This document shows positions 15,447-23,933 of a DNA stretch of 64,000 nt, piece by piece. Under the pieces are notes generated by a model that ran no database searches, was not told where the DNA came from, and saw only the letters and a program-made list of their open reading frames with translations. Position numbers and translations under genes: made by a program. How positions within the stretch are numbered: the first letter of the stretch is position 1; each line of letters opens with the position of its first letter. This DNA is from Streptomyces sp. TSRI0281 (GTDB taxonomy: Bacteria; Actinomycetota; Actinomycetes; Streptomycetales; Streptomycetaceae): contig NZ_LWLE01000038.1 of the NCBI RefSeq assembly GCF_001905125.1, positions 151,320 to 215,319 on the forward strand, written 5' to 3'.

Positions 15447-16442
15447 TCAGAGCCAGCCACGCCGCTTGAACTGCCGGTACAGGCCGAACACCGCGCAGCC
15501 CATCAGGGCGATGACCGCCGGGTAGGTCCACGCCCAGTGCAGTTCCGGCATGTGGTCGAAGTTCATGCCGTAGATGCCCGCGACCATCGTCGGGACGGCG
15601 GCCATGGCGGCCCAGGCCGAAATCTTGCGCATGTCGTCGTTCTGCCGCACCCCCATCTGCGCCAGATGCGCCGACAGAATGTCCGAGAGCAGCCGGTCCA
15701 GACCCTCCACCTGCTCGTTGGCACGCGTCAGGTGGTCGGCGACATCGCGGAAGAACGGCTGCGAGTGCTCGTGCACGAACGGCACTCCGGCGCCCGCGAG
15801 CCGGGACATCGGTGCCGCCAGCGGCCCGGTCGCCCGGCGGAACTCCAGCACCTGCCGCTTGAAGGTGTAGATCTGGGCCGCGGTGTTCTTGGAATTGCCG
15901 GTACCGGTCGGCGCGAACACCTGGGTCTCCAGCTCCTCCAGGTCGACCTGGAGCTCCGCGGCGACATCGATGTAGTGGTCCACGACCGCGTCGCTGATCG
16001 CGTACAGCACGGCCGTGGGGCCGTGCTTGAGCACCTCGCGATCGGCTTCCAGACGTCGGCGCACGGCCGCCAGCGGGGCGCCCTCGCCATGCCGGACCGT
16101 CACCACGAACGAGTCGCCTATGAAGACCATCAGCTCGTCGGCGGTGACCGTGTCGCCCTCGGGCTCGTAGACGACCGGCTTGATGACCGCGAACAACGAG
16201 TCGTCGTACACCTCCAGTTTGGGCCGCTGGTGCGCGCTCAGCGCGTCCTCCACGGCCAGTGGGTGCAGCCCGAACTCGTGGCGGACCAGATCGAACTCCT
16301 TCTCGGTCGGTTCGTGCAGCCCGATCCAGAGAAACGCGTCCCCGGTGGCCCGCGCCTCGTCGAGCGCATCGGAGAAGTCGGCGGGGCCCTCGGTGCGGCG
16401 CCCGTCGCGGTAGATGGCACAGTCCACAATCACGGCGGGCAT
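15447..16442 (-). CDS. corA: CorA-family magnesium/cobalt transporter
   Basis: 331-residue inner-membrane channel. A large cytosolic N-terminal domain with the long stalk helix is followed by two C-terminal membrane helices. The signature YGMNF ends the first helix (AAMAAVPTMVAGIYGMNF), and a basic tail QFKRRGWL follows the second. CorA pentamers import Mg2+ down the membrane potential. The ATG at 16442 (MPAVIVDCAIYRDG) matches the conserved start. A GTG nine codons upstream (16469) cannot be excluded because GGAAG lies unusually close to the ATG. It is divergent from the histidine phosphatase gene, about 70 bases apart. Confidence 0.88.
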   Translation of the reverse strand: MPAVIVDCAIYRDGRRTEGPADFSDALDEARATGDAFLWIGLHEPTEKEFDLVRHEFGLHPLAVEDALSAHQRPKLEVYDDSLFAVIKPVVYEPEGDTVTADELMVFIGDSFVVTVRHGEGAPLAAVRRRLEADREVLKHGPTAVLYAISDAVVDHYIDVAAELQVDLEELETQVFAPTGTGNSKNTAAQIYTFKRQVLEFRRATGPLAAPMSRLAGAGVPFVHEHSQPFFRDVADHLTRANEQVEGLDRLLSDILSAHLAQMGVRQNDDMRKISAWAAMAAVPTMVAGIYGMNFDHMPELHWAWTYPAVIALMGCAVFGLYRQFKRRGWL

Positions 16443-16500
16443 TCTTCCTTGCCGCGGCCCGCTCCGCACCTTTGCCCGGCGATCCCTCTGCCCGGCCCTC

Positions 16501-16506
16501 TACCCT
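16501..16506 (+). promoter_or_regulatory. -10 element for leaderless phosphatase mRNA
   Basis: TACCCT lies seven bases before the ATG at 16514; there is no Shine-Dalgarno. Confidence 0.5.
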
Positions 16507-16513
16507 GGCCCGT

Positions 16514-17236
16514 ATGCCCACCCTGATCCTCGTACGCCACGGACGCTCCACCGCCAACACGGCCGGAGTGCTCGCGGGCCGCACTCCGGGTGTCTCCCTG
16601 GACGAACGCGGCGCCGAGCAGGCCGCCGCCCTCCCCGGACGCCTGTCGGCGCTCACGCTCGCCGCCGCCGTCAGCAGCCCGTTGCAGCGCTGCCGCGAAA
16701 CGCTCCAGCCCCTGCTCGACGCCCGCCCCGGCCTGCCCCTGCACACCGAGGAGCGGATCAGCGAGTGCGACTACGGGGACTGGTCGGGGCGCAAGCTCGC
16801 CGAACTCTCCGACGACCCCCTGATGACCGTCGTGCAGCAGCACCCGTCCGCCGCGGCGTTCCCCGGCGGCGAGTCCATGCGGGCCATGCAGGCCCGCGCG
16901 GTCGACGCCGTACGGGACTGGAACGCCCGTATCGAGGCCGAGCACGGCGACGACGCGACCTATGTGATGTGCTCGCACGGCGACATCATCAAGGCCCTCG
17001 TCGCCGATGCGCTCGGCATGCACCTGGACCTCTTCCAGCGCGTCCACGCCGACCCCTGCTCGGTCACCGCCATCCGCTACACCCGGCTGCGCCCCTTCCT
17101 CCTCCGGCTCGGCGACACCGGTGACTTCGCCTCGCTGGCACCGCGCGAACAGGGCGTCGGGGCGGATGCCGCGGGGCCCCCGGCGCAGGACGGATCGGCG
17201 GACGCGGCGGTCGGGGGCGGCGCGGGGGCGCCGTGA
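16514..17236 (+). CDS. Histidine phosphatase family protein (MSMEG_4193 type)
   Basis: 240-residue branch-1 histidine phosphatase/phosphomutase. The phosphoacceptor motif is LVRHGRSTAN at residues 6-15, the acid is in ECDYGDWSG, and the second catalytic histidine is in CSHGDIIKAL. The last 30 residues are a Gly/Ala-rich tail. In actinobacteria this subfamily (named after MSMEG_4193, TIGR03848) is encoded beside DUF3090, the SCO1664-type protein and mshC, as here. The substrate is not known, and the conserved context suggests a link to mycothiol or inositol phosphate metabolism. The mRNA is probably leaderless. The next gene starts 73 bases downstream with its own TAGGGT element (17250-17255). 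Confidence 0.85.
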   Translation: MPTLILVRHGRSTANTAGVLAGRTPGVSLDERGAEQAAALPGRLSALTLAAAVSSPLQRCRETLQPLLDARPGLPLHTEERISECDYGDWSGRKLAELSDDPLMTVVQQHPSAAAFPGGESMRAMQARAVDAVRDWNARIEAEHGDDATYVMCSHGDIIKALVADALGMHLDLFQRVHADPCSVTAIRYTRLRPFLLRLGDTGDFASLAPREQGVGADAAGPPAQDGSADAAVGGGAGAP

Positions 17237-17309
17237 TCGCTTCGCACAGTAGGGTGGACGCGCCGTAGGCGCCCCCTCATCCGCCGTCAATTCTCAAGGG
17301 AGACAGGAC

Positions 17310-17900
17310 GTGTCCCGTCAGGTGTTCCTCTACGACCCACCGGACCGATTCGTGGCCGGTACGGTCGGGTTGCCTGGCCGCCGAACGTTTTTCCTTCAGG
17401 CGTCCTCAAGTGGCCGGGTCACCAGCGTGTCCCTGGAGAAGACCCAGGTCGCCGCGCTGGCCGAGCGGATCGACGAACTGCTCGACGAGGTCGTGCGGCG
17501 GACCGGCGGCAACTCGCCGGTGCCCGCCGTGGCCCCCATGGCCGTGGCCGACACCGCGCCTCTCGACGCACCCGTCGAGGAGGAGTTCAGGGTCGGCACG
17601 ATGGCGCTGGCCTGGGACGGTGACGAACAGCGCATGATCGTCGAGGCGCAGGCCCTGGTCGAGCTGGACGCCGACTCCGAGGACGACCTCGCGGAGGCCG
17701 AGGAACGGCTCCTGCAGGACGAGGAGAACGGTCCGCCGATGCTGCGCGTCCGGCTGAGCGGCGCACAGGCGCGCGCCTTCGCCAAACGCGCCCTCGACGT
17801 CGTGAACGCCGGCCGCCCGCCGTGCCCGCTGTGCAGCCTGCCGCTCGATCCGGAAGGACACGTATGCCCGCGCCAGAACGGATACCGTCGCAGGGCCTGA
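17310..17900 (+). CDS. DUF3090-family protein
   Basis: 196-residue protein of an actinobacterial family without known function (DUF3090, TIGR03847). It starts MSRQVFLYDPPDRFVAGTVG. The C terminus holds a treble-cysteine zinc ribbon (PPCPLCSLPLDPEGHVCPRQNGYRR), with CxxC and a later C. An acidic helix (DSEDDLAEAEERLLQDEENGP) sits in the middle. GTG at 17310 follows AAGGGAG. The next gene begins inside its 3' end, so they are co-translated. The constant company of the phosphatase, the kinase-like protein and mshC suggests a common pathway; that is inference. Confidence 0.88.
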   Translation: MSRQVFLYDPPDRFVAGTVGLPGRRTFFLQASSSGRVTSVSLEKTQVAALAERIDELLDEVVRRTGGNSPVPAVAPMAVADTAPLDAPVEEEFRVGTMALAWDGDEQRMIVEAQALVELDADSEDDLAEAEERLLQDEENGPPMLRVRLSGAQARAFAKRALDVVNAGRPPCPLCSLPLDPEGHVCPRQNGYRRRA

Positions 17901-18700
17901 CGGACGCCGGGCTGCTCACCCTGCTCACCAAGGGGCAGCTCACGGTCCTCGGACAGGTGCGCGGCGCGTCCAACGCGGTGCTCCACTGCACGGTCGCGTA
18001 CGAGGGCGAGGAACGCACCTGCGCCTACAAACCCGTCGCCGGGGAGCAGCCGCTGTGGGACTTCCCCGACGGGACGCTCGCCCAGCGCGAGGTGGCCGCG
18101 TACGAGGTCTCCCGGGCGACCGGGTGGGGACTCGTGCCGCCCACGGTGCTGCGTGACGGGCCCTACGGCGAGGGCATGTGCCAGCTGTGGATCGATTCCC
18201 CCGAGGGTGAGGGCGAGCCGTCGCTGCTCGCCCTCGTCGAGTCCGAGGAGCCCGGGGACGGCTGGAAGGCCGTGGGCTTCGCCGAGGTGGGGGAGGGCCG
18301 GACGGCGCTCCTGGTGCACGCGGACGACGCCCGGCTGCGACGGCTCGCCGTGCTCGACGCGGTGATCAACAACGGCGACCGGAAGGGCGGGCACCTGCTG
18401 CCCGCGCCCGGCGGGCGGCTGTACGGCATCGACCACGGGGTCACGTTCAACGCGGACGACAAGCTGCGCACGCTGCTGTGGGGCTGGGCGGGCGAGCCGC
18501 TGACGTCCGAGGCGGTGGAGGTGCTCGGCCTGCTGGCCGGGGAGCTGGGGCCGGGGGCGGGGCTCGCCACCCGTCTGGCGGAACTGATCACCGGGGCGGA
18601 GCTGGCGGCGCTGCGGGCCAGGGTCGCGGGTCTCCGGGGGACGGGACGGCATCCCGAGCCGAGCGGCGAGTGGCCGGCGATTCCGTGGCCGCCGGTCTGA
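17864..18700 (+). CDS. SCO1664-family kinase-fold protein
   Basis: 278-residue protein of an actinobacterial family (TIGR03843). It has features of the phosphatidylinositol 3/4-kinase-like fold: a lysine-bearing strand (ERTCAYKPVAGEQPLWDFP), a catalytic-loop-like VLDAVINNGDRKGGHLL and a DFG-like GIDHGVTFN. It may therefore be an ATP-dependent kinase or AMPylase of an unknown target. The ATG at 17864 has GGAAGG upstream and overlaps the DUF3090 gene by 37 bases. The kinase call is inferred from motif pattern; the family membership is firm. mshC follows after a 262-base gap with its own promoter. Confidence 0.82.
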   Translation: MPAPERIPSQGLTDAGLLTLLTKGQLTVLGQVRGASNAVLHCTVAYEGEERTCAYKPVAGEQPLWDFPDGTLAQREVAAYEVSRATGWGLVPPTVLRDGPYGEGMCQLWIDSPEGEGEPSLLALVESEEPGDGWKAVGFAEVGEGRTALLVHADDARLRRLAVLDAVINNGDRKGGHLLPAPGGRLYGIDHGVTFNADDKLRTLLWGWAGEPLTSEAVEVLGLLAGELGPGAGLATRLAELITGAELAALRARVAGLRGTGRHPEPSGEWPAIPWPPV

Positions 18701-18950
18701 GGGCCGGGTGTGCGCCGGCGGCTCCGTACGGCGATCGCGCGCGAAGCAGCCGCGCTTGAGCACGAGGCAGCCACGGTTCACGGCCGTACGCCGGGGTGCC
18801 GTCGGTGGTCCCTGGCATGGGCGGCCGTCGGCCCCGGAAGCCGTGGAACGGGATGCGGACGAGCCCCTAGCCGAACGCCACGCATCCGCGCAAGACCGCC
18901 TCTTCGGCCACGTTCCCCGATCCGGTTCGTATCCGGAAGCATCGTCCGGT

Positions 18951-18956
18951 TACGCT
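18951..18956 (+). promoter_or_regulatory. -10 element for leaderless mshC mRNA
   Basis: TACGCT lies six bases before the ATG at 18963, with no Shine-Dalgarno. Confidence 0.5.
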
Positions 18957-18962
18957 CATGAC

Positions 18963-20192
18963 ATGCATGCCTGGCCCGCTTCTGAGGTCCCCGCCCTGCC
19001 TGGCAAGGGCCGCGACCTTCGGATCCACGACACCGCGACCGGCGGACGGATCACCCTTGACCCCGGTCCCGTCGCCCGCATCTACGTCTGCGGCATCACG
19101 CCGTACGACGCGACCCACATGGGTCATGCGGCGACCTACAACGCGTTCGACCTCGTTCAGCGCGTGTGGCTCGACACCAAGCGGCAGGTTCACTACGTCC
19201 AGAATGTGACCGACGTGGATGACCCGCTGCTGGAGCGGGCCGTGCGCGACGGTGAGGACTGGACCGAGCTCGCCGAGCGCGAGACGGCTCTGTTCCGGGA
19301 GGACATGACCGCCCTGCGCATGCTCCCGCCGCAGCACTACATCGGTGCGGTGGAGGCGATACCCGGCATCGTTCCGCTCGTCGAACGTCTCCGGGACGCG
19401 GGCGCCGCCTACGAACTCGACGGCGATGTGTACTTCTCCGTCGAGGCCGACCCGCACTTCGGCGAGGTCTCGAACCTCGATGCCGAGGCGATGCGTCTGC
19501 TCTCCGCCGAACGCGGCGGCGACCCGGAGCGCACCGGCAAGAAGAACCCCCTCGACCCGATGCTCTGGATGGCCGCCCGTCCGGGCGAGCCGAGCTGGGA
19601 CGGCGCCTCGCTCGGCAGTGGCCGGCCCGGCTGGCACATCGAGTGCGTGGCCATCGCCCTGGAACATCTGGGGATGGGCTTCGACGTACAGGGCGGCGGT
19701 TCCGACCTCGTCTTCCCGCACCACGAGATGGGCGCCTCGCACGCCCAGGCGCTGACCGGCGAGCACCCGTTCGCCCGGGCGTACGTCCACGCCGGCATGG
19801 TCGGGCTGGACGGCGAGAAGATGTCCAAGTCCCGCGGCAACCTCGTGTTCGTGTCGGCTCTGCGCCGCGACGGCGTGGACCTGGCGGCCATCCGCCTCTC
19901 CCTGCTCGCGCACCACTACCGGGCCGACTGGGAGTGGACCGACAAGGTGCTCACCGATGCGGTCGAGCGTGCCGGACGGTGGCGTGCCGCTGTCTCCCGC
20001 CCCGACGGACCGTCCGCCGACGCCCTGGTCGAGGAGGTCCGCGAGGCCCTCGCGGACGACCTGGACGCCCCCGCGGCGCTGGCCGCGGTGGATCGCTGGG
20101 CCGCGCTGGCCAGTTCCGGGGCCGGTACGGACGAGAGCGCGCCGGGTCTCGTCTCGCGCACCGTCGACGCACTGCTGGGCGTCGCGCTGTAG
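18963..20192 (+). CDS. mshC: MshC, cysteine--glucosaminyl-inositol ligase of mycothiol synthesis
   Basis: 409-residue class I synthetase-like enzyme. It activates cysteine with ATP and joins it to 1-D-myo-inosityl-2-amino-2-deoxyglucopyranoside, the penultimate step of mycothiol synthesis in the cytosol. The fold is that of cysteinyl-tRNA synthetase: YVCGITPYDATHMGHA contains the zinc-binding cysteine and the HMGHA version of the HIGH motif. WHIECVA and PHHEMGASHAQ supply further zinc ligands, and KMSKS appears as EKMSKSRG. The anticodon-binding domain of true CysRS is absent, and THMGH with the 409-residue length is diagnostic for MshC. Translation is probably leaderless. It lies beside the DUF3090 gene set. 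Confidence 0.95.
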   Translation: MHAWPASEVPALPGKGRDLRIHDTATGGRITLDPGPVARIYVCGITPYDATHMGHAATYNAFDLVQRVWLDTKRQVHYVQNVTDVDDPLLERAVRDGEDWTELAERETALFREDMTALRMLPPQHYIGAVEAIPGIVPLVERLRDAGAAYELDGDVYFSVEADPHFGEVSNLDAEAMRLLSAERGGDPERTGKKNPLDPMLWMAARPGEPSWDGASLGSGRPGWHIECVAIALEHLGMGFDVQGGGSDLVFPHHEMGASHAQALTGEHPFARAYVHAGMVGLDGEKMSKSRGNLVFVSALRRDGVDLAAIRLSLLAHHYRADWEWTDKVLTDAVERAGRWRAAVSRPDGPSADALVEEVREALADDLDAPAALAAVDRWAALASSGAGTDESAPGLVSRTVDALLGVAL

Positions 20193-20211
20193 TCCCTGCG
20201 GGCCCGTCTCC

Positions 20212-20298
20212 GTAACAACCGCTCGCCCGTAACAACCGCTCGCCCGTGACAACCGCTCGCCCGTGACAACCGCTTGATCCGTAACAACCGCTCGATCC
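20212..20298. repeat. Tandem repeat, five 17-18 bp copies
   Basis: The unit GTAACAACCGCTCGCCC occurs at 20212, 20229 and 20246, with variant copies at 20263 and 20281 and a partial copy after that. A differs from G at position 3 in some copies, and the last two full copies end GATCC. It lies in the mshC/PAC2 convergent gap. Two hairpins follow immediately. Confidence 0.85.
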
Positions 20299-20309
20299 GT
20301 GAGCGACGA

Positions 20310-20344
20310 CCGGCCCCGGACTTCTCCATGAAGTCCGGGGCCGG
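20310..20344. terminator. Strong hairpin, bidirectional terminator after mshC
   Basis: CCGGCCCCGGACTT and AAGTCCGGGGCCGG form a 14-bp perfect stem with a seven-base loop, between convergent genes. Confidence 0.75.
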
Positions 20345-20369
20345 TCCGCTTTCCCGGGGGCGAAAAGGC

Positions 20370-20412
20370 GAGGGGCGCCGGACGGGACCGTTCGTCCCGT
20401 CCGGCGCCCCTC
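20370..20412. terminator. Very long GC hairpin, terminator of the PAC2 gene
   Basis: Nineteen perfectly paired bases (GAGGGGCGCCGGACGGGAC on the 5' side) flank a five-base loop. It lies 41 bases beyond the stop of the minus-strand PAC2 gene. Confidence 0.75.
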
Positions 20413-20453
20413 GTTCCGGTTGTTCCGGCGCCGCTCCCGCAGTCCTCCGGGAC

Positions 20454-21524
20454 TCAGTCCTCGGACGAATCCTCGGATGTCTCGTCCGGGCCGCGGTCCT
20501 CGTCGGAGGGCGAGTCCGCGGCCGGGGGCGGCGGGCCACCGGGCGACGAGGAGCCGGTGGTGTTCCCCGGGCCCGTTTCCGGCCGCGGCGGTTTGGGCGG
20601 TCTGGTGCGGCCGCTCGACGGGTCCCGCAGATACGAGACGTCACCGGTCTCCGTCGCATGACCGCCGGGCGCCTGTCCCGGGCCGCCGTCCCGGCGCCGC
20701 AGATAGCGTTCGAATTCGCGGGCGATGGCCTCGCCGGACGCCTCGGGCAGCTCGGCGGTGTCCCGGGCCTCCTCCAGCGTCTGGACGTACTCCGCGACCT
20801 CGCTGTCCTCGGCGGCCAGCTGATCGACGCCGAGCTGCCAGGCGCGGGCGTCCTCCGGCAGTTCGCCGAGCGGGATCCGCAGCCCGATCAGGTCCTCCAG
20901 GCGGTTCAGCAGGGCCAGCGTCGCCTTGGGGTTGGGCGGCTGCGACACATAGTGGGGCACCGCCGCCCACAGGCTCACCGCGGGCACGCCCGCGTGGGTG
21001 CAGGCTTCCTGGAGGATGCCGACAATGCCCGTCGGCCCCTCGTACCTGGTCTCCTCCAGATCCATGGTCCTGGCCAGATCGGGGTCGGAGGTGACCCCGC
21101 TGACCGGTACCGGCCGGGTGTGCGGGGTGTCGCCCAGCAGTGCCCCGAGGATGACCACCATCTCGACGCCCAGCTCATGGGCGTATCCCAGGATCTCGTT
21201 GCAGAACGAGCGCCAGCGCATCGACGGTTCGATGCCGCGGACCAGGACCAGGTCGCGGGGTTTCTCCCCGCCGACGCGGACGACGGAGAGGCGGGTGGTG
21301 GGCCAGGTGATCTTGCGCACCCCGCCGTCCAGCCACACCGTGGGCCGGTTGACCTGGAAGTCGTAGTAGTCCTCGGCGTCGAGCGCCGCGAACACCTCGC
21401 CCTTCCACTCCCTGTCCAGATGTCCGACCGCTGTGGAGGCGGCGTCACCGGCGTCGTTCCAGCCCTCGAACGCGGCCACCATGACCGGGTCGATCAGCTC
21501 GGGTACCCCCTCGAGCTCGATCAC
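20454..21524 (-). CDS. PAC2-family protein
   Basis: 356-residue protein of the PAC2 family (proteasome assembly chaperone-like, DUF75). It starts VIELEGVPELIDPVMVAAFEGWNDAGDAAS and contains VLVRGIEPSMRWRSFCNEI and VSLWAAVPHYVSQPPNPKATLALLNRLE, all typical of the actinobacterial form. The last 70 residues are proline, glycine and acid rich and probably disordered. Function in bacteria is unknown; in eukaryotes relatives chaperone proteasome assembly, and a link to the Pup-proteasome locus 24 kb away is speculation. GTG at 21524 has AAGGAGG at ideal spacing, so the longer upstream frame is discarded. Confidence 0.85.
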   Translation of the reverse strand: MIELEGVPELIDPVMVAAFEGWNDAGDAASTAVGHLDREWKGEVFAALDAEDYYDFQVNRPTVWLDGGVRKITWPTTRLSVVRVGGEKPRDLVLVRGIEPSMRWRSFCNEILGYAHELGVEMVVILGALLGDTPHTRPVPVSGVTSDPDLARTMDLEETRYEGPTGIVGILQEACTHAGVPAVSLWAAVPHYVSQPPNPKATLALLNRLEDLIGLRIPLGELPEDARAWQLGVDQLAAEDSEVAEYVQTLEEARDTAELPEASGEAIAREFERYLRRRDGGPGQAPGGHATETGDVSYLRDPSSGRTRPPKPPRPETGPGNTTGSSSPGGPPPPAADSPSDEDRGPDETSEDSSED

Positions 21525-21703
21525 CCAGGCCTCCTTCCGAAGTCTTCTTGTGTACGGAGCAACCTTACGGCTTCGGCCCCCTCCCGCCGCAGCCCCTTTG
21601 CACGGGTGGGTGAACCTTGCCACTGAAGGTGCATCAACGGTCGAAACAGGGCATCAGCCTCCGGATTCATCCGAGCTGTGCTGACCGAATTTCCCCTCAA
21701 CAC

Positions 21704-21761
21704 TGGACGACCGGCCCTGTACGGCGCTATACATCGGATGACCACAACAGAGGTCCGATGT
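21704..21761 (+). promoter_or_regulatory. Promoter with paired regulator-type half sites upstream of the fuconate operon
   Basis: TGGACG (21704-21709) and TATACA (21728-21733) are 18 bases apart. ACATCGG (21731-21737) overlaps the -10 and CCGATGT (21755-21761) is its exact inverted partner. The same element occurs as a compact palindrome before the GntR gene at 28621-28635. Confidence 0.55.
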
Positions 21762-21780
21762 TATTCCCCTGGGGGCGCAC

Positions 21781-23154
21781 ATGAGTCAGACCGTCACGGA
21801 TTTCGAGGTTCACGACATCCGTTTTCCCACCTCGGAACAGCTGGACGGCTCGGACGCCATGAACCCCGATCCCGACTACTCCGCCGCCTACGTCGTCCTG
21901 CGCACGGACATCCCCGGCGGCCCCGGCCCCTCCGCCGGCACCGGTACCCCGGACAGCGGCGGCGCCGGCATCGAGGGACATGGCTTCTGTTTCACCATCG
22001 GGCGGGGCAACGAGATCATGGCCGCCGCCATCGAGGCGCTGCGGCCCTACGTGGTGGGGCGCCCGGCGCCCCGTACGGCGGCCGATCTCGCCGCGCTGCA
22101 CCGCGAGCTCACCCATGACTCGCAACTGCGCTGGCTGGGACCGGAGAAGGGCGTGATGCACATGGCGGCCGGCGCGGTCGTCAACGCCGCCTGGGACCTC
22201 GCGGCCAAGGCAGCCGGCCTGCCGGTGTGGCAGTTCCTCGCCGCGATGACGCCGGAGGAGCTCGTCTCCCTCGTCGACTTCCGCTATCTCACCGACGCGC
22301 TCACCCCCGAGGAGGCCCTCGCGATCCTGCGGGCCGCCGAGCCGGGCCGCGCCGAGCGCACCGAGCGGCTTCTCGCCCAGGGCTATCCCGCGTACACCAC
22401 CTCGCCCGGCTGGCTGGGCTACTCCGACGAGAAGCTCGTCAAGCTCGCCCAGGAAGCGGTCGCGGACGGCTTCGGCCAGATCAAGCTGAAGGTCGGCGGC
22501 GACCTGGACGACGACATCCGCAGACTCGCGCTCGCCCGCGAGGCCGTCGGCCCCGGCATCCGGATCGCCGTCGACGCCAACCAGCGCTGGGACGTCGCCG
22601 ACGCGGTGGCCTGGATGAGCGCGCTCGCGCCCTACGACCCGCACTGGATCGAGGAGCCGACCAGCCCCGACGACATCCTCGGCCACGCCGCCGTGCGCGC
22701 CGGACAGTCGGTCAAGGTCGCCACCGGCGAACACGCCGCCAACCGCGTCGTGTTCAAGCAGCTGCTCCAGGCCGGTGCCGTCGACTTCGTCCAGATCGAC
22801 GCCGCACGCGTCGCGGGCGTCAACGAGAACCTGGCGATCCTGCTGCTCGCCGCCAAGTACCAGGTGCCCGTCTGCCCGCACGCCGGCGGCGTCGGCCTGT
22901 GCGAACTGGTCCAGCACCTCTCGATGTTCGACTACGTGGCGGTCTCCGGAACCTGGGAGGACCGCGTGATCGAGTACGTCGACCATCTCCACGAGCACTT
23001 CGCCGACCCCACCGTCATCGAGGACGGACGCTACGTCGCGCCGCGCGCCCCCGGCTTCTCGGCCCGGATGCTTCCCGGATCGATCGCCGATCACCGCTAC
23101 CCCCAGGGCCCCGTCTGGCAGGCCCGCCGCACACCTCAGGAGGCCGACCGATGA
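21781..23154 (+). CDS. L-fuconate dehydratase-type enolase-superfamily enzyme
   Basis: 457-residue enolase-superfamily (mandelate racemase subgroup) enzyme. It removes water from L-fuconate to give 2-keto-3-deoxy-L-fuconate using Mg2+. Visible features are the family start ITDFEVHDIRFPTS-like segment, the catalytic KLKVGG lysine, metal ligands in IAVDANQRW, the IEEP segment and VATGEH, and the final catalytic histidine in CPHAGGVGLCE. Length and the MNPDPDYSAAYV stretch match bacterial fuconate dehydratases and human ENOSF1. The SDR gene overlaps its stop (ATGA), and an ABC sugar importer follows. The exact sugar acid is inferred from these resemblances. Confidence 0.85.
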   Translation: MSQTVTDFEVHDIRFPTSEQLDGSDAMNPDPDYSAAYVVLRTDIPGGPGPSAGTGTPDSGGAGIEGHGFCFTIGRGNEIMAAAIEALRPYVVGRPAPRTAADLAALHRELTHDSQLRWLGPEKGVMHMAAGAVVNAAWDLAAKAAGLPVWQFLAAMTPEELVSLVDFRYLTDALTPEEALAILRAAEPGRAERTERLLAQGYPAYTTSPGWLGYSDEKLVKLAQEAVADGFGQIKLKVGGDLDDDIRRLALAREAVGPGIRIAVDANQRWDVADAVAWMSALAPYDPHWIEEPTSPDDILGHAAVRAGQSVKVATGEHAANRVVFKQLLQAGAVDFVQIDAARVAGVNENLAILLLAAKYQVPVCPHAGGVGLCELVQHLSMFDYVAVSGTWEDRVIEYVDHLHEHFADPTVIEDGRYVAPRAPGFSARMLPGSIADHRYPQGPVWQARRTPQEADR

Positions 23155-23930
23155 CCGGTACACAGGACTTCGACCAGATGTCCGCCCTGGTGACGGGCGG
23201 TGCGTCCGGGATCGGAGCCGCCGTCGCGACGATGCTCCTGGAGCGCGGCGCCCGGGTCGCGATCCTGGACCGGGAGACCACGGGAGCGCCCCCGGGTGTG
23301 CTCGCGCTCAAGGCCGATGTGAGGGACGACGCGGCCGTGCGGGACGCGGTGGACCGGGCCGCCGCCGAACTGGGTGCCCTGCACACCCTCGTGTCCAACG
23401 CGGGGATCGGTTCCCTCGGCACCGTGGAGGACAACGACGACGACGAGTGGGCCCGGGTGCTGGACATCAACGTCCTCGGCATGGTCCGTGCCGCCCGCCA
23501 CGCGCTGCCCCATCTGCGCCGCGCCGCAGCCGGCCGGCCGGGCTCCGCGTCGATCACCCAGACCTGCTCGATCGCCGCCACCGCCGGGCTGCCGCAACGG
23601 GCGCTCTACAGCGCGAGCAAGGGCGCGGTGCTCTCGCTGACCCTCGCCATGGCCGCCGACCATGTCCGTGAAGGGGTCCGCGTCAACTGCGTCAACCCGG
23701 GCACCGCGGACACCCCGTGGATCGGCAGGCTGCTCGGCCAGGCCGACGATCCGGGCGCCGAACGCGCCGCGCTCAACGCCCGCCAGCCGCTGGGCCGGCT
23801 GGTCTCGGCCGACGAGGTCGCCGCCGCCGTCGTCTATCTCGCGAGCCCCGCGGCAGCCTCCGTCACGGGCACCGCCCTCGCCGTCGACGGGGGGATGCAG
23901 GGCCTGCGACTGCGTCCCGCCGACGCCTGA
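23151..23930 (+). CDS. SDR-family dehydrogenase of the fucose/fuconate cluster
   Basis: 259-residue classical short-chain dehydrogenase. The cofactor loop is TGGASGIGAAV, the NAG motif appears in VSNAGIG, the catalytic Ser lies in QTCSIAATAG, and YSASKGAV supplies the Tyr/Lys pair. The C-terminal GTALAVDGGMQG is standard. Coupled to the dehydratase gene by ATGA overlap, it is probably the L-fucose dehydrogenase or the 2-keto-3-deoxy-L-fuconate dehydrogenase of the non-phosphorylating pathway; sequence alone does not choose between them. Confidence 0.85.
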   Translation: MTGTQDFDQMSALVTGGASGIGAAVATMLLERGARVAILDRETTGAPPGVLALKADVRDDAAVRDAVDRAAAELGALHTLVSNAGIGSLGTVEDNDDDEWARVLDINVLGMVRAARHALPHLRRAAAGRPGSASITQTCSIAATAGLPQRALYSASKGAVLSLTLAMAADHVREGVRVNCVNPGTADTPWIGRLLGQADDPGAERAALNARQPLGRLVSADEVAAAVVYLASPAAASVTGTALAVDGGMQGLRLRPADA

Positions 23931-23933
23931 GAC

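Noticed and set aside
20212..20298. Short regularly spaced repeats considered as a CRISPR array
   Set aside because: The copies are directly adjacent with no unique spacers and no cas genes are nearby.
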